Source: Gimesia benthica (GTDB taxonomy: Bacteria; Planctomycetota; Planctomycetia; Planctomycetales; Planctomycetaceae). From it: a stretch of 64,000 nucleotides of DNA. Shown in pieces: positions 46,694 through 56,131 of this stretch; the stretch's first letter is position 1; the number at the start of each line of letters is the position of its first letter. The DNA lies in assembly GCF_009720525.1 (NCBI RefSeq), contig NZ_CP043930.1, positions 6,398,001 to 6,462,000 on the forward strand, read 5' to 3'. The notes below the pieces were generated by a model that saw only the letters and a program-made list of their open reading frames with translations, had not been told where the DNA came from and ran no database searches. Both the position numbers and the translations under genes were made by a program.

Positions 46694-47928
46694 TTATGCT
46701 CCCGAAGATTTACGGCGCAGGTCAGGCATGGTCTTACCTTCCGCTTCGAAGGACATTTTCAAATAACGGCGGACTGTGACATCAGAACAATCCATTATCT
46801 CACTTATTTCTTCCAGAGAATTACCTTCGTCAAGTAATTTACGAGCCTTTACAGATATCGCTTTCTGCAGCTCTTCCTTCGTCGGCATAGAAAGACCATC
46901 CTGCGCGTAACTCCATTCCAAAGCCTTGTCGATGGTAGGAGGAGAGCAGTCAAACTCTCCTGCCAGTTTTAACTTTGACCAACCGGATTCCCATAAAGGT
47001 CGCGCTTCAGGACCTATTTTAGAGAGATCAAACTTGGGAGGCCGCTTTCCGCCGCACTGAAGCTTGACATTATCTTTTGCTTCAGGATGTGTCTCCAGAT
47101 AGTATTCAACAGCTGCCCGCGCCGTGGGAGGTGTGACGTCGAATTCATCAGCCAGTTTAGCATACGGCAACTCTGCTTCCTGACGTCGATGAAAGACCTC
47201 AGGAGCGTAAATCTGATACCAGTGTTTATCACGGGGGACATCAAATTTGATTTCTTCAAACCATTCTGGTCCTAAACCTGAAAACGTTCAGGATCTGCGG
47301 CAAATGCCGCCGCTGTATCCAGTTCCTTGCCTTCGGGGCCGATTGACTCTACCCGTAGTTTCGCGCGGCGTCGAGGGGTTGCCTGATGTTCCTGCCGGTC
47401 GATAGTAGCTGAGTCCCCTCCGCCTTCTGAATCAATGGAATTATACTTCATAAATTCTAGGCATTGTGGAAGAGATCCCAGTCGACACATCTTCATTTTA
47501 ACATGTCCATCTCTGAAACATTCTATCCGGTCAATGTGTAGTGATAATTCCAAATTACCCCGAGTGGCATTTTCACCAGCCAACACTTCGTCTAAACGGT
47601 TCAGGCTTTCGACAACAAGATCAGGATTGAGCAACTCTGCCATGTACTCCTCTCGTTTCTGTCGCCGTTCAATTTGTATCTGAATATCACTCTCTCTACT
47701 TTCTGCCCGCTGATAATCCAAATGAATTTCGTCACGAATAGATTGTGGAAGGTTGGGATCGGCTAAAGAAATTCTCCAACCTTTTTTCTGATTAGATATG
47801 CGCTCAAGCTCGTGTAACAGAGAATCCACACGGCCCGAATCATTCTTGAACATATTTTCGAGCTCTTGTTGAATTTCATGTTTAATTACTGGGTACCATT
47901 GTGAATTGATTAAACTATCGATATTCAT
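46694..47928 (-). pseudogene. Recombinase-associated DNA-binding protein, split by a frameshift
   Basis: From the ATG at 47928 (AAGGAG 7 nt upstream) a coiled-coil region (IERRQKREEYMAELL) leads to a stop at 47272. One extra T in the TTTT run of GAACGTTTTCAGG would give FSGLGPEWFEEIKFDVPRD and HWYQIYAPEVFHRR, and then the frame 47170-46694 with three helix-turn-helix-like repeats (YAKLADEFDVTPPTARAAV, LKLAGEFDCSPPTIDKAL, LEEISEIMDCSDVTVRRYL). It follows the serine recombinase and may have been its C-terminal half. Either a mutation, a slippage site or two separate genes. Confidence 0.6.
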
Positions 47929-48013
47929 TGCGATTCTCCTTAATACAAGAATCATTTCAAAAAAAGAAGCTACGATGGTATAACCATCCCATCGTAGCCA
48001 GAATCAAAGATCA

Positions 48014-49246
48014 TCAGGATGATGGAAACAGACGGCTCTTGATGGCATCTACTACCATTTGACGAAGCCACTTCTCCGGAATCGTTTTCTTGTTGGAACA
48101 GATCCCGGCCTTATGCCCTGGGCAAGCGTAAGACGTATATTTGCGTATTTCATTATCCTTCGTGACATATCGTCCTCCACTATTCGGAACCATAGACCTG
48201 TTGCAATGACCACAGCGAACCAGACCTGTCAATAAATAACTAAGTGTCATACCGGGAGCAGGCGCTTTGATTTGCTTGTCCGATTGCGGTGTGGTTTCAG
48301 CCAGTGCAGCTTTCCGTAACTGTCCCCGAGCTTTTCTTATTCGCCTAACTCGATCAAATACATCGTGTTCCACAATTGGCGTGCAATAGTCATCGATACA
48401 CAGCTGTTCTTCGACAGGGATCTTTTCAATGACTCGACAATCACTGATGATGTCTGTTGTGACCTTGGGCCAAACCATTTTTCCAATGTAAATTTCATTA
48501 TCAAGCCATGAACCTACAGTGGAACCATGAAACGGTTTTTGATGCTCTGACACTTCCTCATGATTATTGAGAAATTTGCATAAGCGGTCTTGTCCCCAAC
48601 CGGTCTCATCAGCCTTCCGGAATAGTAATACTATGGTCCTTGCCGTTTCAGGATCAGGAACGATAATACTGTAAGAGTGAGAATGACCATTGGCGTCTTC
48701 TTGACGGGTTTCGAGTTGATAACCAAATGGGGGTTTACCACCTGACCAGCGACCTTGCGAAATTGCATCCCGTTTACCTCTGAAAACACGATGAGCTTTT
48801 GTTTTTCCTTCTTCGACGGCGCGTATTTCTTCCATAGAATTGTAAATACGTCCTTGAGGAGTGTTGGGATCTCCAAAATAGGATTTTGCATCCAGGATCA
48901 ACACCCCATATTTGTTATACAAATCACGACGGATCTCTTTCAGGTCGTCCACTCTTCCAAATCGGTCAATATCATCAACCAGGATGACATCAGGACTGAT
49001 AACGCCTGATTTGATATCAAAAAGCATTTTCTGGTAACCAAGCCGTTTTCTGAGCAACCGCCCTGAAATACCATCGTCACGATAATCTGCCAGATGATTC
49101 CAATGGTTGTATCCACATCTTCCCAATGCAAGATCGATAGTAGTAAATTGCTGATCTGGACTTGAAGGGTTCTGGTTAGGGTCGCTCATACGACCGTAGC
49201 GAATGTAGTTGATTGATTTCCTGAAGTCATACTGTGATCTAATCAT
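48014..49246 (-). CDS. Large serine recombinase
   Basis: 410 residues from the ATG at 49246. The resolvase domain begins YIRYGRMSDPNQNPSSPDQQ with nucleophile Ser21 and includes DDIDRFGRVDDL. A recombinase domain (GKPPFGYQLETRQ) and a zinc ribbon (LVRCGHCNRSMVP, ACPGHKAGIC) follow. The long coiled coil expected after the ribbon is encoded by the next gene. Likely integration/excision enzyme of the island. Confidence 0.9.
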   Translation of the reverse strand: MIRSQYDFRKSINYIRYGRMSDPNQNPSSPDQQFTTIDLALGRCGYNHWNHLADYRDDGISGRLLRKRLGYQKMLFDIKSGVISPDVILVDDIDRFGRVDDLKEIRRDLYNKYGVLILDAKSYFGDPNTPQGRIYNSMEEIRAVEEGKTKAHRVFRGKRDAISQGRWSGGKPPFGYQLETRQEDANGHSHSYSIIVPDPETARTIVLLFRKADETGWGQDRLCKFLNNHEEVSEHQKPFHGSTVGSWLDNEIYIGKMVWPKVTTDIISDCRVIEKIPVEEQLCIDDYCTPIVEHDVFDRVRRIRKARGQLRKAALAETTPQSDKQIKAPAPGMTLSYLLTGLVRCGHCNRSMVPNSGGRYVTKDNEIRKYTSYACPGHKAGICSNKKTIPEKWLRQMVVDAIKSRLFPSS

Positions 49247-49502
49247 AATCTTTTCCCTTTTGATTATGTTGTTCGATCTTTTGCCATAAATCTCTGGCAA
49301 TTGATCTGGCGATAAATTTGACTAACCTCTGATGTCGTCTTTTTCTTACCTCTGTCGCTAATAGGACCTGCTGGTCAGGTGAAAGACCAGTCGGAAAAGG
49401 AAACTCTCCTTCAGCGACCAGGTTTGCCACTCTGTCCAGCTTTTCTGGAGTTGAAAGTAGATCAGCATTATGGTTGGTCGGTTTGTAAATAGAGTCACTC
49501 AT
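49239..49502 (-). CDS. Small recombinase-operon protein
   Basis: 87 residues. The start at 49502 has AAGGAG upstream and the gene overlaps the serine recombinase start by 8 nt. Contains PEKLDRVANLVAEGEFPFP and ATEVRKRRHQRLVKFIARS, a basic helical C-terminal half. May be a directionality factor or regulator; no family recognised. Confidence 0.55.
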   Translation of the reverse strand: MSDSIYKPTNHNADLLSTPEKLDRVANLVAEGEFPFPTGLSPDQQVLLATEVRKRRHQRLVKFIARSIARDLWQKIEQHNQKGKDYD

Positions 49503-49565
49503 GTCTTCTCCTTGCAAAGAAAAGAATCTGGAGTGCCTCTCCAGATTCAAAATGTAGAATCTTGT

Positions 49566-49612
49566 GTTCACAAACCTCTTACAAAGCTGCGATATTTTTG
49601 TAAGAGTTTGGA
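49566..49612 (-). promoter_or_regulatory. 47-bp dyad site A upstream of the serine recombinase operon
   Basis: Contains a perfect 10-bp inverted repeat CTCTTACAAA / TTTGTAAGAG spaced by 11 nt, flanked by GTTCACAA and TTTGGA. It starts 64 bp upstream of the 49502 start. A near-identical site in the opposite orientation lies at 51367-51413, upstream of the tyrosine recombinase. Confidence 0.75.
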
Positions 49613-49987
49613 GTCAGATACAGAAAATGAATCTTTTCTGAGAGGATAGAAAATCACACTGAATCCGTGTAGATAGCGAGATAAATGCCAGATTAACAAC
49701 ATTCAAATTGAGCAGTTGAGTCGCTCGCTACAAAGAATAAGCGGCATAGCAAAAGATCTCTGTAAGAGACTTGAAGGGATCGAAAAGAAGAGATGCGCAC
49801 GGTAAATATCGGCACCAGGCGTATTCTGGCTGTCTCCATCAGTGGCTATTTCGATAGTAAATCAATTGGTTACATGGCACTGCGGGACGAATAAGGCAGG
49901 ATTTTATAATATGAACTCGAATGTCTTTGAGAATCGATACTATTGATGCCAAATGTGTTTTTTAATTTAAAACAAGTTTACTACTTC
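49613..49987. other. Spacer, possible tiny ORF at 49793-49894 (+)
   Basis: 375 bp without a recognisable gene. A 33-codon plus frame at 49793 has a purine-rich leader (AAGAAGAG) but no similarity I can name. Confidence 0.3.
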
Positions 49988-50752
49988 TCAAAAAATGTGT
50001 ATTTGGGATGAATCCAATTTGAGAATATAGGTCTTGCTCTCCCTGCCTTTTTGCACCATTTTCCAGAGTGTGACAGGAAGTTGTTTTTTTAATCGGTTCC
50101 AGGCAGTTCCCATCGCTGAACCAGACACATCAGCATCAGGATATAAATCTATTTCTCCGACGCAGGAATGTCTTCTTGCATTTTGGCCTAACAAGAGCAA
50201 TAACTCCCATAATTTCCCCTTCATCCCATTTAGGATGACTCTCTTTTCCCAGTATGCTTTTCCCTCGGTAGTAATTAACACTAAACCGCCGGTCGCGATT
50301 GCTTCTTCTACGGCATCAGTCCGCTGTTCATCTTTCCCGTATAGATCTTTCAACTCTCCCAAAGCATGGGCAATCCGGTCTGTTGTTTCTTTATTCAGGA
50401 ATGCAGTCAGCCTGTTTCTAATAGAATCAATTTCGTGGTTCAGTAATTTATCAGGGAGTGATAGCCAGCGCAGTTCAGGTTTCAGTCCAAAAGCGGCGTA
50501 GATTTGAGTAAGTATGATCGCTGAGTTGATTAAACGATTCTTTTTCCCGCTTTTTAACAGATGTTGACATTCCGACCAGTCGGCATCCAGTTTCTTCCAC
50601 TCGTTTTCAAGTTGATCGACTAATTGTTGATAGGGGCGTCCTGTTGCTTTGATGGCTTTTTTAATCATGCCTCTTGCTTTAAACAAAAGTTCATACCATT
50701 GCCGGGTCCGTTCCAGTAAACAGCGGACGATATAATTTCCCACAGGATCCAA
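49988..50752 (-). CDS. Unknown protein with winged-helix-like C-terminus
   Basis: 254 residues, TTG start at 50752 (a GTG at 50743 is also possible). Helical N-terminal part with basic stretches (KSGKKNRLINSAI). The C-terminal part (GKLWELLLLLGQNARRHSC, AMGTAWNRLKKQL, ESKTYILKL) has the look of a winged-helix DNA-binding domain. Two genes of this strand pair lie between sites A and B, with 17 nt between them. Family unknown. Confidence 0.5.
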   Translation of the reverse strand: MDPVGNYIVRCLLERTRQWYELLFKARGMIKKAIKATGRPYQQLVDQLENEWKKLDADWSECQHLLKSGKKNRLINSAIILTQIYAAFGLKPELRWLSLPDKLLNHEIDSIRNRLTAFLNKETTDRIAHALGELKDLYGKDEQRTDAVEEAIATGGLVLITTEGKAYWEKRVILNGMKGKLWELLLLLGQNARRHSCVGEIDLYPDADVSGSAMGTAWNRLKKQLPVTLWKMVQKGRESKTYILKLDSSQIHIF

Positions 50753-50769
50753 CTCATAATTAAATGCAA

Positions 50770-51315
50770 TTATAAGTCCACCACGTTGGACTTTTTTCCA
50801 TCAACATCCTTAGAGAATTCCTGTACTGGGCCAAAATAATCTGAGCTGTTTACTAAGGGTAAGTCGCTGATTTGAGACAGATATTCAACTTGGGACAAGA
50901 CAATTTCTAAATCATTGGATTTACCAATTATTCTTTTCAAAGAAGTCGTCCCTCCAGCAGTTATCTCGACAGTCTCTTCGCTAACGTAGTCTCGGGAAGG
51001 ATTCTGGTCCTCCAGGTTTTTACCAACCAGTTCTTCCTTTCTTAACTGTGATAAGGTTTTAGCACATTTCAGGATGCCCTGTTCCAGCGAATCGATCAGT
51101 TGACGTTCCGGTGTGTCTGCTCCGGGATTCAACGCAATCAGTGGCCAGTTTGCATATTCTTGAAACCTTAGACGTTGGCTATATTCTTCAACAGCAGGAC
51201 AGGCGTCATTCCTGAGCCAGGCCAGAAGTTTTTCCCTGGGAAAGTTAAACCTAGGTATATCCGCGTCCGGAAGTATATCCTGATATCTACGTACTGCCAG
51301 TTTCCAAGAGTCCAT
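50770..51315 (-). CDS. Unknown protein of the recombinase module
   Basis: 181 residues, mostly helical and acidic toward the end. RRYQDILPDADIPRFNFP and LLAWLRNDACPAVEEYSQR are the most distinctive stretches. Starts just below site B, divergent from the tyrosine recombinase gene. No family recognised. Confidence 0.5.
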   Translation of the reverse strand: MDSWKLAVRRYQDILPDADIPRFNFPREKLLAWLRNDACPAVEEYSQRLRFQEYANWPLIALNPGADTPERQLIDSLEQGILKCAKTLSQLRKEELVGKNLEDQNPSRDYVSEETVEITAGGTTSLKRIIGKSNDLEIVLSQVEYLSQISDLPLVNSSDYFGPVQEFSKDVDGKKSNVVDL

Positions 51316-51366
51316 AGTATTGTTGTAATACTCCCCAGGCTGATCTTTAAATATGTTTAATCTGTT

Positions 51367-51413
51367 TCCAAACTCTTACAAATATTATGGCGTTTTGTAA
51401 GCGAGTTGTGAAC
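51367..51413 (+). promoter_or_regulatory. 47-bp dyad site B upstream of the tyrosine recombinase
   Basis: Reads TCCAAACTCTTACAAA, 11 variable nt, TTTGTAAGCGAG, TTGTGAAC. It is the inverted copy of site A. It lies between the divergent genes starting at 51315 (-) and 51501 (+). Confidence 0.75.
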
Positions 51414-51500
51414 GCCAATTTTTAAGCTGATCCCGACTGATGGGTTTCATTGGAAGAAACCTGTTCAATATCAAAATTCAAGGGCAGTTTAAAGACACGT

Positions 51501-53051
51501 ATGATGGTTCGTAAAAAAGACGACATCCAACCAGAAGACTTTTCCCAGAAACAGGTAGAAGCTGATACGAAAAGTTCGACCTGGTGTGAGAAATATAAAA
51601 CCAAGCATCGCTGGATTCGTATCGAGAAATTCCCGGACGGGATCGATCCACCTCAAAAGGTACGCATTTATAGACAAAACGACTACTTTCGGCTTCAGTT
51701 CTGGGACCCTGCTGCAAAGAAAAACCTCACAGAACGGGTCGACGGTGATCTGGTGACCGCTATCTTTCGCGCCCGGGAAATTGAGGAACGCCTCAAACAC
51801 TTCCGCTCATCTGGTCTGGGGAGAGGGAAACTGAAGCACCAGAGTCTTCTGGACCTCTATCAAAGTCACTTACAACGTCGAGCCGATGCCGGTGAAATCG
51901 CTCCGAAAACAGTCAGACGATACGCTTCAGCTCTGGAACATTATCATACTTTTATTCAACAACCACTGATAACGACGGCATACCCATCTATCACTAATGT
52001 CAATCGTGATTTGGTTTTACAGTTTCAAACATACTTAAAGAATTTGCAGGTTTCTTCCAATGGGCATCCCAACACGCAGAAGCAGACAATGTCCTCGGCT
52101 GATTACGTACTGGATGTGGTCCGGGGGATGTATATCTGGGCGGCCGACCCGGATCGTGGAAATCTGATGCCATCAGGCTTCCGAAATCCCTTTCAGGGAA
52201 AAGTTCGTCAGTCGGCTTCGGTTGCCCCTGATCTGTTCGGAGAGCCCGACATTACAATTCTGATGGTGGTTGATTTTTTGAAAAAGTGCGACAGCTACCA
52301 ACTTCACCTGTTTGTGTTATTGATTTTTTATGGTCTGAGGGCTTCGGAACCGTGCTTTCTTTTCCGAGAAAACCTGACTTCAGATGGATGGTTAAAGGTG
52401 ATTTGCCTACCTCAAATCAGTTATACGACAAAAGGCAGGCGTGATAAGAGGTTACCTTTGCTGGAACCGATCCGGGCGATTCTGGAGGGTGGCTCTGAAA
52501 ATACAGAAACAGGATTGTTGATTCGGCGTCGTGCTGTTTTTGAAGGTTCTGAACAGCCGCCTTTATTGGATCAATCGCTGGAGCAGTTAACAAAAGAATA
52601 TTCGCGCCGTTGTCAGAAGACTGCAAATCTCACTGCAGAGCAAGGAATGCAGATACGGGATCAGTTGCTCCACGACGCAGGTGGGATTAAATACGACCAT
52701 ATTGAGAATGAGTTTCATCGCCTGGCTGGCCAGCTATCCTGGCCAGCCAAGGCAACTCTCAAAGATTTCCGTCATCTATTCAGCACGGCCATGATGAATG
52801 CCGGGATGCCAGAATATTATCGGAAGTACTTGATGGGACATGCTGTCAGCAAGGCAGCAATTACCAATTACACCCATCTCGACCAGTTACGGGAACGTTA
52901 CCTGGAAGCCAGTCAACGACAGTTCCAGCCAATTATAGCTGCGGTAACAAAACGCAAAGCAGAACTGAAATCAGCGGCTGAAGCTTCAGTACGTTCTACA
53001 TTTCCGGAGATGGATCAGGCCCCAGGATCAACTCGCTTGCGAGCAGGCTGA
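51501..53051 (+). CDS. Tyrosine recombinase (phage-type integrase)
   Basis: 516 residues from the ATG at 51501 (a TTG at 51450 is the alternative). SAM-like N-terminal domain ([19 protein letters not shown]) then the catalytic domain: Arg280 in FYGLRASEP, Lys311 in [13 protein letters not shown], Arg424 in [10 protein letters not shown] with Lys in place of the usual box II His, His447 in LMGHAV and nucleophile Tyr457 in ITNYTH. The 3' end overlaps the convergent E1-like gene by 56 bp. Confidence 0.92.
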   Translation: MMVRKKDDIQPEDFSQKQVEADTKSSTWCEKYKTKHRWIRIEKFPDGIDPPQKVRIYRQNDYFRLQFWDPAAKKNLTERVDGDLVTAIFRAREIEERLKHFRSSGLGRGKLKHQSLLDLYQSHLQRRADAGEIAPKTVRRYASALEHYHTFIQQPLITTAYPSITNVNRDLVLQFQTYLKNLQVSSNGHPNTQKQTMSSADYVLDVVRGMYIWAADPDRGNLMPSGFRNPFQGKVRQSASVAPDLFGEPDITILMVVDFLKKCDSYQLHLFVLLIFYGLRASEPCFLFRENLTSDGWLKVICLPQISYTTKGRRDKRLPLLEPIRAILEGGSENTETGLLIRRRAVFEGSEQPPLLDQSLEQLTKEYSRRCQKTANLTAEQGMQIRDQLLHDAGGIKYDHIENEFHRLAGQLSWPAKATLKDFRHLFSTAMMNAGMPEYYRKYLMGHAVSKAAITNYTHLDQLRERYLEASQRQFQPIIAAVTKRKAELKSAAEASVRSTFPEMDQAPGSTRLRAG

Positions 53052-53682
53052 CGGTGATGTTCCGATCCAGGGGTAACATGCGTAGCCAGCGTGTGAACTG
53101 GTGCAGCATTAAGCCTGCAGCGATGTTAGCGGTGTAGATTGTACTTTGTGCTGTGCAGCGACCAGTTTGGGCTTCGGACTGGTGGAACAAAGTCGACTCA
53201 TAGTGATTGTCGGCGTTGTGGGCAGCCACTGAGAGAACACGAATCACTTCACCCAGCATACGGCCATCTACAAATAGCTGGCAGTGAGAGGATGCAGAAC
53301 GCCAGATCGCCGCTCGCGCAGAGATGGAATCCACACAACAGAAGACAGCCTCTCCCACAGGTAAAGTAGCACGATAACGATCAGGAGTCACCGTTACCTG
53401 AATTGATTCATCAAGCTCCTGAATGGATCTGGCTGTCGCGTCCACTTTGGCCTGCCCTAGATCCTGGCCCCGGTATCCCTGAGTCGTGATATTAGTAGAC
53501 TCCACACGATCAAAGTCAATCAGCTGAATCCGCGGTGTCCCGATTGCTGCCAGTTGCAAGGCCACCTGACGACCAATGGCTCCCACTCCAATAACAGTCG
53601 CCGTCAGCTGAGAAAGCCGTTCCGCCGGGATCAGGTCACTCTGTCTCTGGAAACGATTCGTAGTCACATTTAATGTAATCAA
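52996..53682 (-). CDS. E1-like ThiF-family adenylating enzyme
   Basis: 228 residues. It should adenylate the C-terminus of the ubiquitin-like protein encoded in the same cluster. Nucleotide-binding loop GVGAIG (32-37), [15 protein letters not shown] with Asp56 and Asn64, Lys79, and CVDSISAR with Asp118 and Arg123. Cys176 (TGRCTAQST) is the best candidate for a thioester Cys. No zinc CxxC pairs and no rhodanese domain. Starts with an ATGA overlap with the JAMM gene, so it is the last gene of the operon. Confidence 0.9.
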   Translation of the reverse strand: MITLNVTTNRFQRQSDLIPAERLSQLTATVIGVGAIGRQVALQLAAIGTPRIQLIDFDRVESTNITTQGYRGQDLGQAKVDATARSIQELDESIQVTVTPDRYRATLPVGEAVFCCVDSISARAAIWRSASSHCQLFVDGRMLGEVIRVLSVAAHNADNHYESTLFHQSEAQTGRCTAQSTIYTANIAAGLMLHQFTRWLRMLPLDRNITVSLLASELILGPDPSPEM

Positions 53683-54350
53683 ATCTGTTCTCCTTTCAAT
53701 TCGTATTCAGCAAAGAGCCAGTCCTCTTCCCAGTCAAAGTCTGCGGCCCGTTCAAACTCAGACTGGAACAGGCGACGATTCTGTTGCGGATGCACGTGCG
53801 TTAAATATTCATCATCCCAACGTTCTGGATCGCATCCGGCAAATGTTTGAGAGTAATCCCGTTTCACTGAAATCTCGTATTCGGCCGTGGGACCCACATT
53901 AAATTTCAACCGGGCATATGTTCGCCCTGTCCGCGCCAGGATAAACATCACGGCCCAGTCGGATCGTCCAAAGACGCGATCAAAAGTTTCTTCATCAGTT
54001 TGACTCGGCAAGGGGCAATTTCCCGGATGCGTATGAATCCAGATTCGACCAAACTGCTCAGGACGCAGACCGGCATCCACTTGATCGTCAAAGAAATTGG
54101 CCACCGCCGCATCGTCGAAGGTCACATGGGCTAACGAGCAGGTCTGCTCCACAAGCTGCAGGTCCTGTACCAGTAGCAGATCGTCCTCAGTAGTAATCCC
54201 GAAGCCTCCGACTTCGGTGTTTCCATAATCACGCAGGTACAACAGTTTCGCCCAGGCAGTCGGGCTGAACCGCAGTTGCGGTAACCGGGATTGCTGCTGA
54301 GTCAGGGTTTTCCGGTAATTCTTCATTCGTTTCTTCGAGTTCTTCTGCAT
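53679..54350 (-). CDS. JAB/MPN metalloprotease (JAMM deubiquitinase-like)
   Basis: 223 residues from the ATG at 54350 (AAAGGTG upstream; 54326 is an alternative). The frame is open up to 54551 but that part lies over the E2-RING Cys region. Complete JAMM motif: Glu46 in NTEVGGFG, His106-Thr-His108, Ser116 and Asp119 in [14 protein letters not shown], the H-x-H-x7-S-x2-D zinc site. Expected to trim the modifier precursor or remove it from targets. The gene overlaps the E2-RING gene by over 100 nt. Confidence 0.9.
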   Translation of the reverse strand: MQKNSKKRMKNYRKTLTQQQSRLPQLRFSPTAWAKLLYLRDYGNTEVGGFGITTEDDLLLVQDLQLVEQTCSLAHVTFDDAAVANFFDDQVDAGLRPEQFGRIWIHTHPGNCPLPSQTDEETFDRVFGRSDWAVMFILARTGRTYARLKFNVGPTAEYEISVKRDYSQTFAGCDPERWDDEYLTHVHPQQNRRLFQSEFERAADFDWEEDWLFAEYELKGEQI

Positions 54351-55194
54351 CACAATCAGAGCACCTTTCATTTTCAAGTAAACAGCGTTGGCAACAGTCG
54401 GCACGACACTGTACGCACTGTTGCAGACAGGACGAACAGCACTGGCCGTGACAGCTATCGCAATACGACAAACACTCATGGCAAAATGGACAATCGCAGT
54501 CCAAACAGTCCTTGGCACACCCCGTGCAAAGTGTGATTTCACAGTTGTCACAGCGTGTCTGCTGGTTGGCTGCGATCACATCAGCGCACTCGGTACATTC
54601 AACGCTGTCCCAGTCACTGAGCGCCACATAGGGGCTGTCGGAGTTATAAGTTCGTAACAGGCTGGCCACCATCGTGAAAAAATCAAACAGCCGTCCCTGT
54701 TCCAGCGACCGGCGTATGACATGCCGTCCGTCTCCTTCACAAACCACATCCGACTGAACGTGTGGATGTGTGACACAGTCATTGGTAAACGCCGGATGGG
54801 GGTCCTTGGCGATCACCCGATACGGGGCCCCGTTATCCATTTTCAGATTTGCATAATTGAGATGAATCTCAAATGGTCCCAGATAGACGCCTTCCAGTTC
54901 AATTGGTTCAGTGCTGACGGAAATGCTTTGTTCACGGAGATCCAGTTGCAGCTCTCCGAATTCTTCTTCTATTGCCAGTAGTTCTGCATAGAGTTCTCGG
55001 ACAGAGGAATTCTGCTGCCGAGATGCATCAGACGACAATTCACCATGTAAAGTGGTCAGTTGCTGGATCAACTGGGTTACACCTGATTTCAGTTCTCGTT
55101 CCAGTTTTGATGCAGCCGAATCCCAGCCTCTGCGTTGTGCTTGTTGGCGTTTCCGTATCAATCGATCACAGTACCACCATGCCTGGAATGGCAT
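54229..55194 (-). CDS. E2-like domain fused to a Cys-rich RING/treble-clef domain
   Basis: 321 residues. A helical, probably coiled-coil N-terminus (10-90) is followed by an E2/UBC-like segment (about 100-190): beta-strands ending THPHV at 142-146, then candidate catalytic Cys152 in VVCEGDG, like the HPN..xCl motif of E2 enzymes, and a helix [14 protein letters not shown]. Residues 200-281 hold about 23 Cys, many as CxxC pairs, enough for more than one binuclear treble clef. An acidic tail ends it. The only ATG is at 55194 without a clear ribosome site; it overlaps the small upstream ORF, so coupled translation is likely. Confidence 0.8.
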   Translation of the reverse strand: MPFQAWWYCDRLIRKRQQAQRRGWDSAASKLERELKSGVTQLIQQLTTLHGELSSDASRQQNSSVRELYAELLAIEEEFGELQLDLREQSISVSTEPIELEGVYLGPFEIHLNYANLKMDNGAPYRVIAKDPHPAFTNDCVTHPHVQSDVVCEGDGRHVIRRSLEQGRLFDFFTMVASLLRTYNSDSPYVALSDWDSVECTECADVIAANQQTRCDNCEITLCTGCAKDCLDCDCPFCHECLSYCDSCHGQCCSSCLQQCVQCRADCCQRCLLENERCSDCDAEELEETNEELPENPDSAAIPVTATAVQPDCLGETVVPA

Positions 55195-55280
55195 TTCATA
55201 TAATGACGGGGGTCTTCAGATACCAGGCAGTGATGGATTCGACTGGCAGTTCGCCAGAGTCGTTTTCTTGGATGTTTCAT
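55158..55280 (-). CDS. Candidate 40-residue basic peptide upstream of E2-RING
   Basis: The ATG at 55280 has GGGAG 10 nt upstream and overlaps the E2-RING start by 37 nt in another frame. Encodes MKHPRKRLWRTASRIHH then a Cys/His-containing end. May be a leader that couples translation into E2-RING, or a real small protein. Confidence 0.35.
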   Translation of the reverse strand: MKHPRKRLWRTASRIHHCLVSEDPRHYMKCHSRHGGTVID

Positions 55281-55296
55281 AATTCACGTTCTCCCA

Positions 55297-55340
55297 TAAA
55301 ATAAAAACAGGCTGCCGGAACCGTGATCCCGACAACCTGC
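55297..55340 (-). terminator. Terminator-like hairpin between the modifier and E2-RING genes
   Basis: AGGTTGTCGG / CCGGCAGCCT stem of 10 bp with two G-U pairs, then TTTTTATTTT on the minus strand. Would lower transcription of E2-RING, JAMM and E1 genes relative to the modifier. Confidence 0.65.
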
Positions 55341-55370
55341 CAAAGACGAAACACTTAACTTCAGGGACAA

Positions 55371-55595
55371 CTAACTTATCGCCCCTTCAATCTTCGTCGG
55401 CGTTATGGAAATCCGGTCCCCGTCCTGCAACTGCTGGTCCGGAGGACAGGGCTGGCGATTCACGCGAATCAGGTAATCGCGGGCTGCCGCATCTCCCATC
55501 TTCTGTTCAAAGAGTTGTGCCACCGTGGTTCCTGCGGGGACATCGATATAATCAGCGAATCCGCCGCCATCGTTGTTGATCAATAAAAGTTTCAT
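55371..55595 (-). CDS. Beta-grasp ubiquitin-like modifier
   Basis: 74 residues, ThiS/MoaD/ubiquitin-like fold by pattern: [45 protein letters not shown] and [18 protein letters not shown]. Likely substrate of the E1, E2 and JAMM proteins of this cluster. The C-terminus lacks GG; a single Gly is followed by AIS, so the JAMM enzyme may need to remove three residues first, or a single Gly is used. Own good start; followed by a terminator-like hairpin. Confidence 0.8.
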   Translation of the reverse strand: MKLLLINNDGGGFADYIDVPAGTTVAQLFEQKMGDAAARDYLIRVNRQPCPPDQQLQDGDRISITPTKIEGAIS

Positions 55596-55646
55596 AAAAG
55601 GCTTTCTGTTTTTGATTAAATTTTGTTAAGAACACACATTGATTGT

Positions 55647-55838
55647 TTATGTGAGCGGCCATCGTTTGCGACGTCGTTTCCTGCGGCGTGTATTACCTTT
55701 CACACCCCGTCGTCCCTTGATGCGACCAGAGTGCAGCGTTTGTCGCAGGGCTGATTGCGAATTCGATCGTGCACTGAGGTCCTCTGGGACAGTTCGACAG
55801 CATTCGCTCGTTTGAAGATCAGGCCACCACTGGTTCAT
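55647..55838 (-). CDS. Small Arg-rich protein
   Basis: 63 residues. The ATG at 55838 has AAGGGG 7 nt upstream and overlaps the previous gene by 20 nt. C-terminal half is very basic (GRIKGRRGVKGNTRRRKRRR). Could bind nucleic acid or serve as a Lys-containing conjugation target. Not recognised. Confidence 0.45.
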   Translation of the reverse strand: MNQWWPDLQTSECCRTVPEDLSARSNSQSALRQTLHSGRIKGRRGVKGNTRRRKRRRKRWPLT

Positions 55839-56034
55839 GGCGTGCCCCTTGTCGCTCAGAATTCAGTCGATTGGCTTCCAGTTCATCCCAGTCAATTACA
55901 TAGGGTCCCGACGTTTCGGAATCTGGATCAACCGTTTCATCGGGCTCCGCTAATAAAAAGCCCAGACGTTTCACGGTTGACATGCTTTCGCCGGTTGCCA
56001 GGGCAACGGCCCGATTCAATTCTGCCTGTTTCAT
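55819..56034 (-). CDS. Small conserved-looking protein
   Basis: 71 residues: MKQAELNRAVALATGES, STVKRLGFLLAEP, GPYVIDWDELEANRL. The first half looks like a short helix-turn-helix. A good ribosome site (AAGGAG) precedes it. First gene after an internal terminator-like hairpin. Confidence 0.6.
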   Translation of the reverse strand: MKQAELNRAVALATGESMSTVKRLGFLLAEPDETVDPDSETSGPYVIDWDELEANRLNSERQGARHEPVVA

Positions 56035-56066
56035 CAGTTGTCTCCTTTAATACGAAAATGTTTAAC

Positions 56067-56111
56067 AAAAAAAGCCCCAGCCATGCAGAGACGATTCTGC
56101 AAGACCGGGGC
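56067..56111 (-). terminator. Terminator-like hairpin inside the Ubl cluster
   Basis: GCCCC...GGGGC outer stem with inner CTGC/GCAG stem (56074-56111), followed on the minus strand by seven T. Separates the 82- and 71-residue genes. Confidence 0.7.
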
Positions 56112-56131
56112 GTACCGTTGTGAAAATCCAA

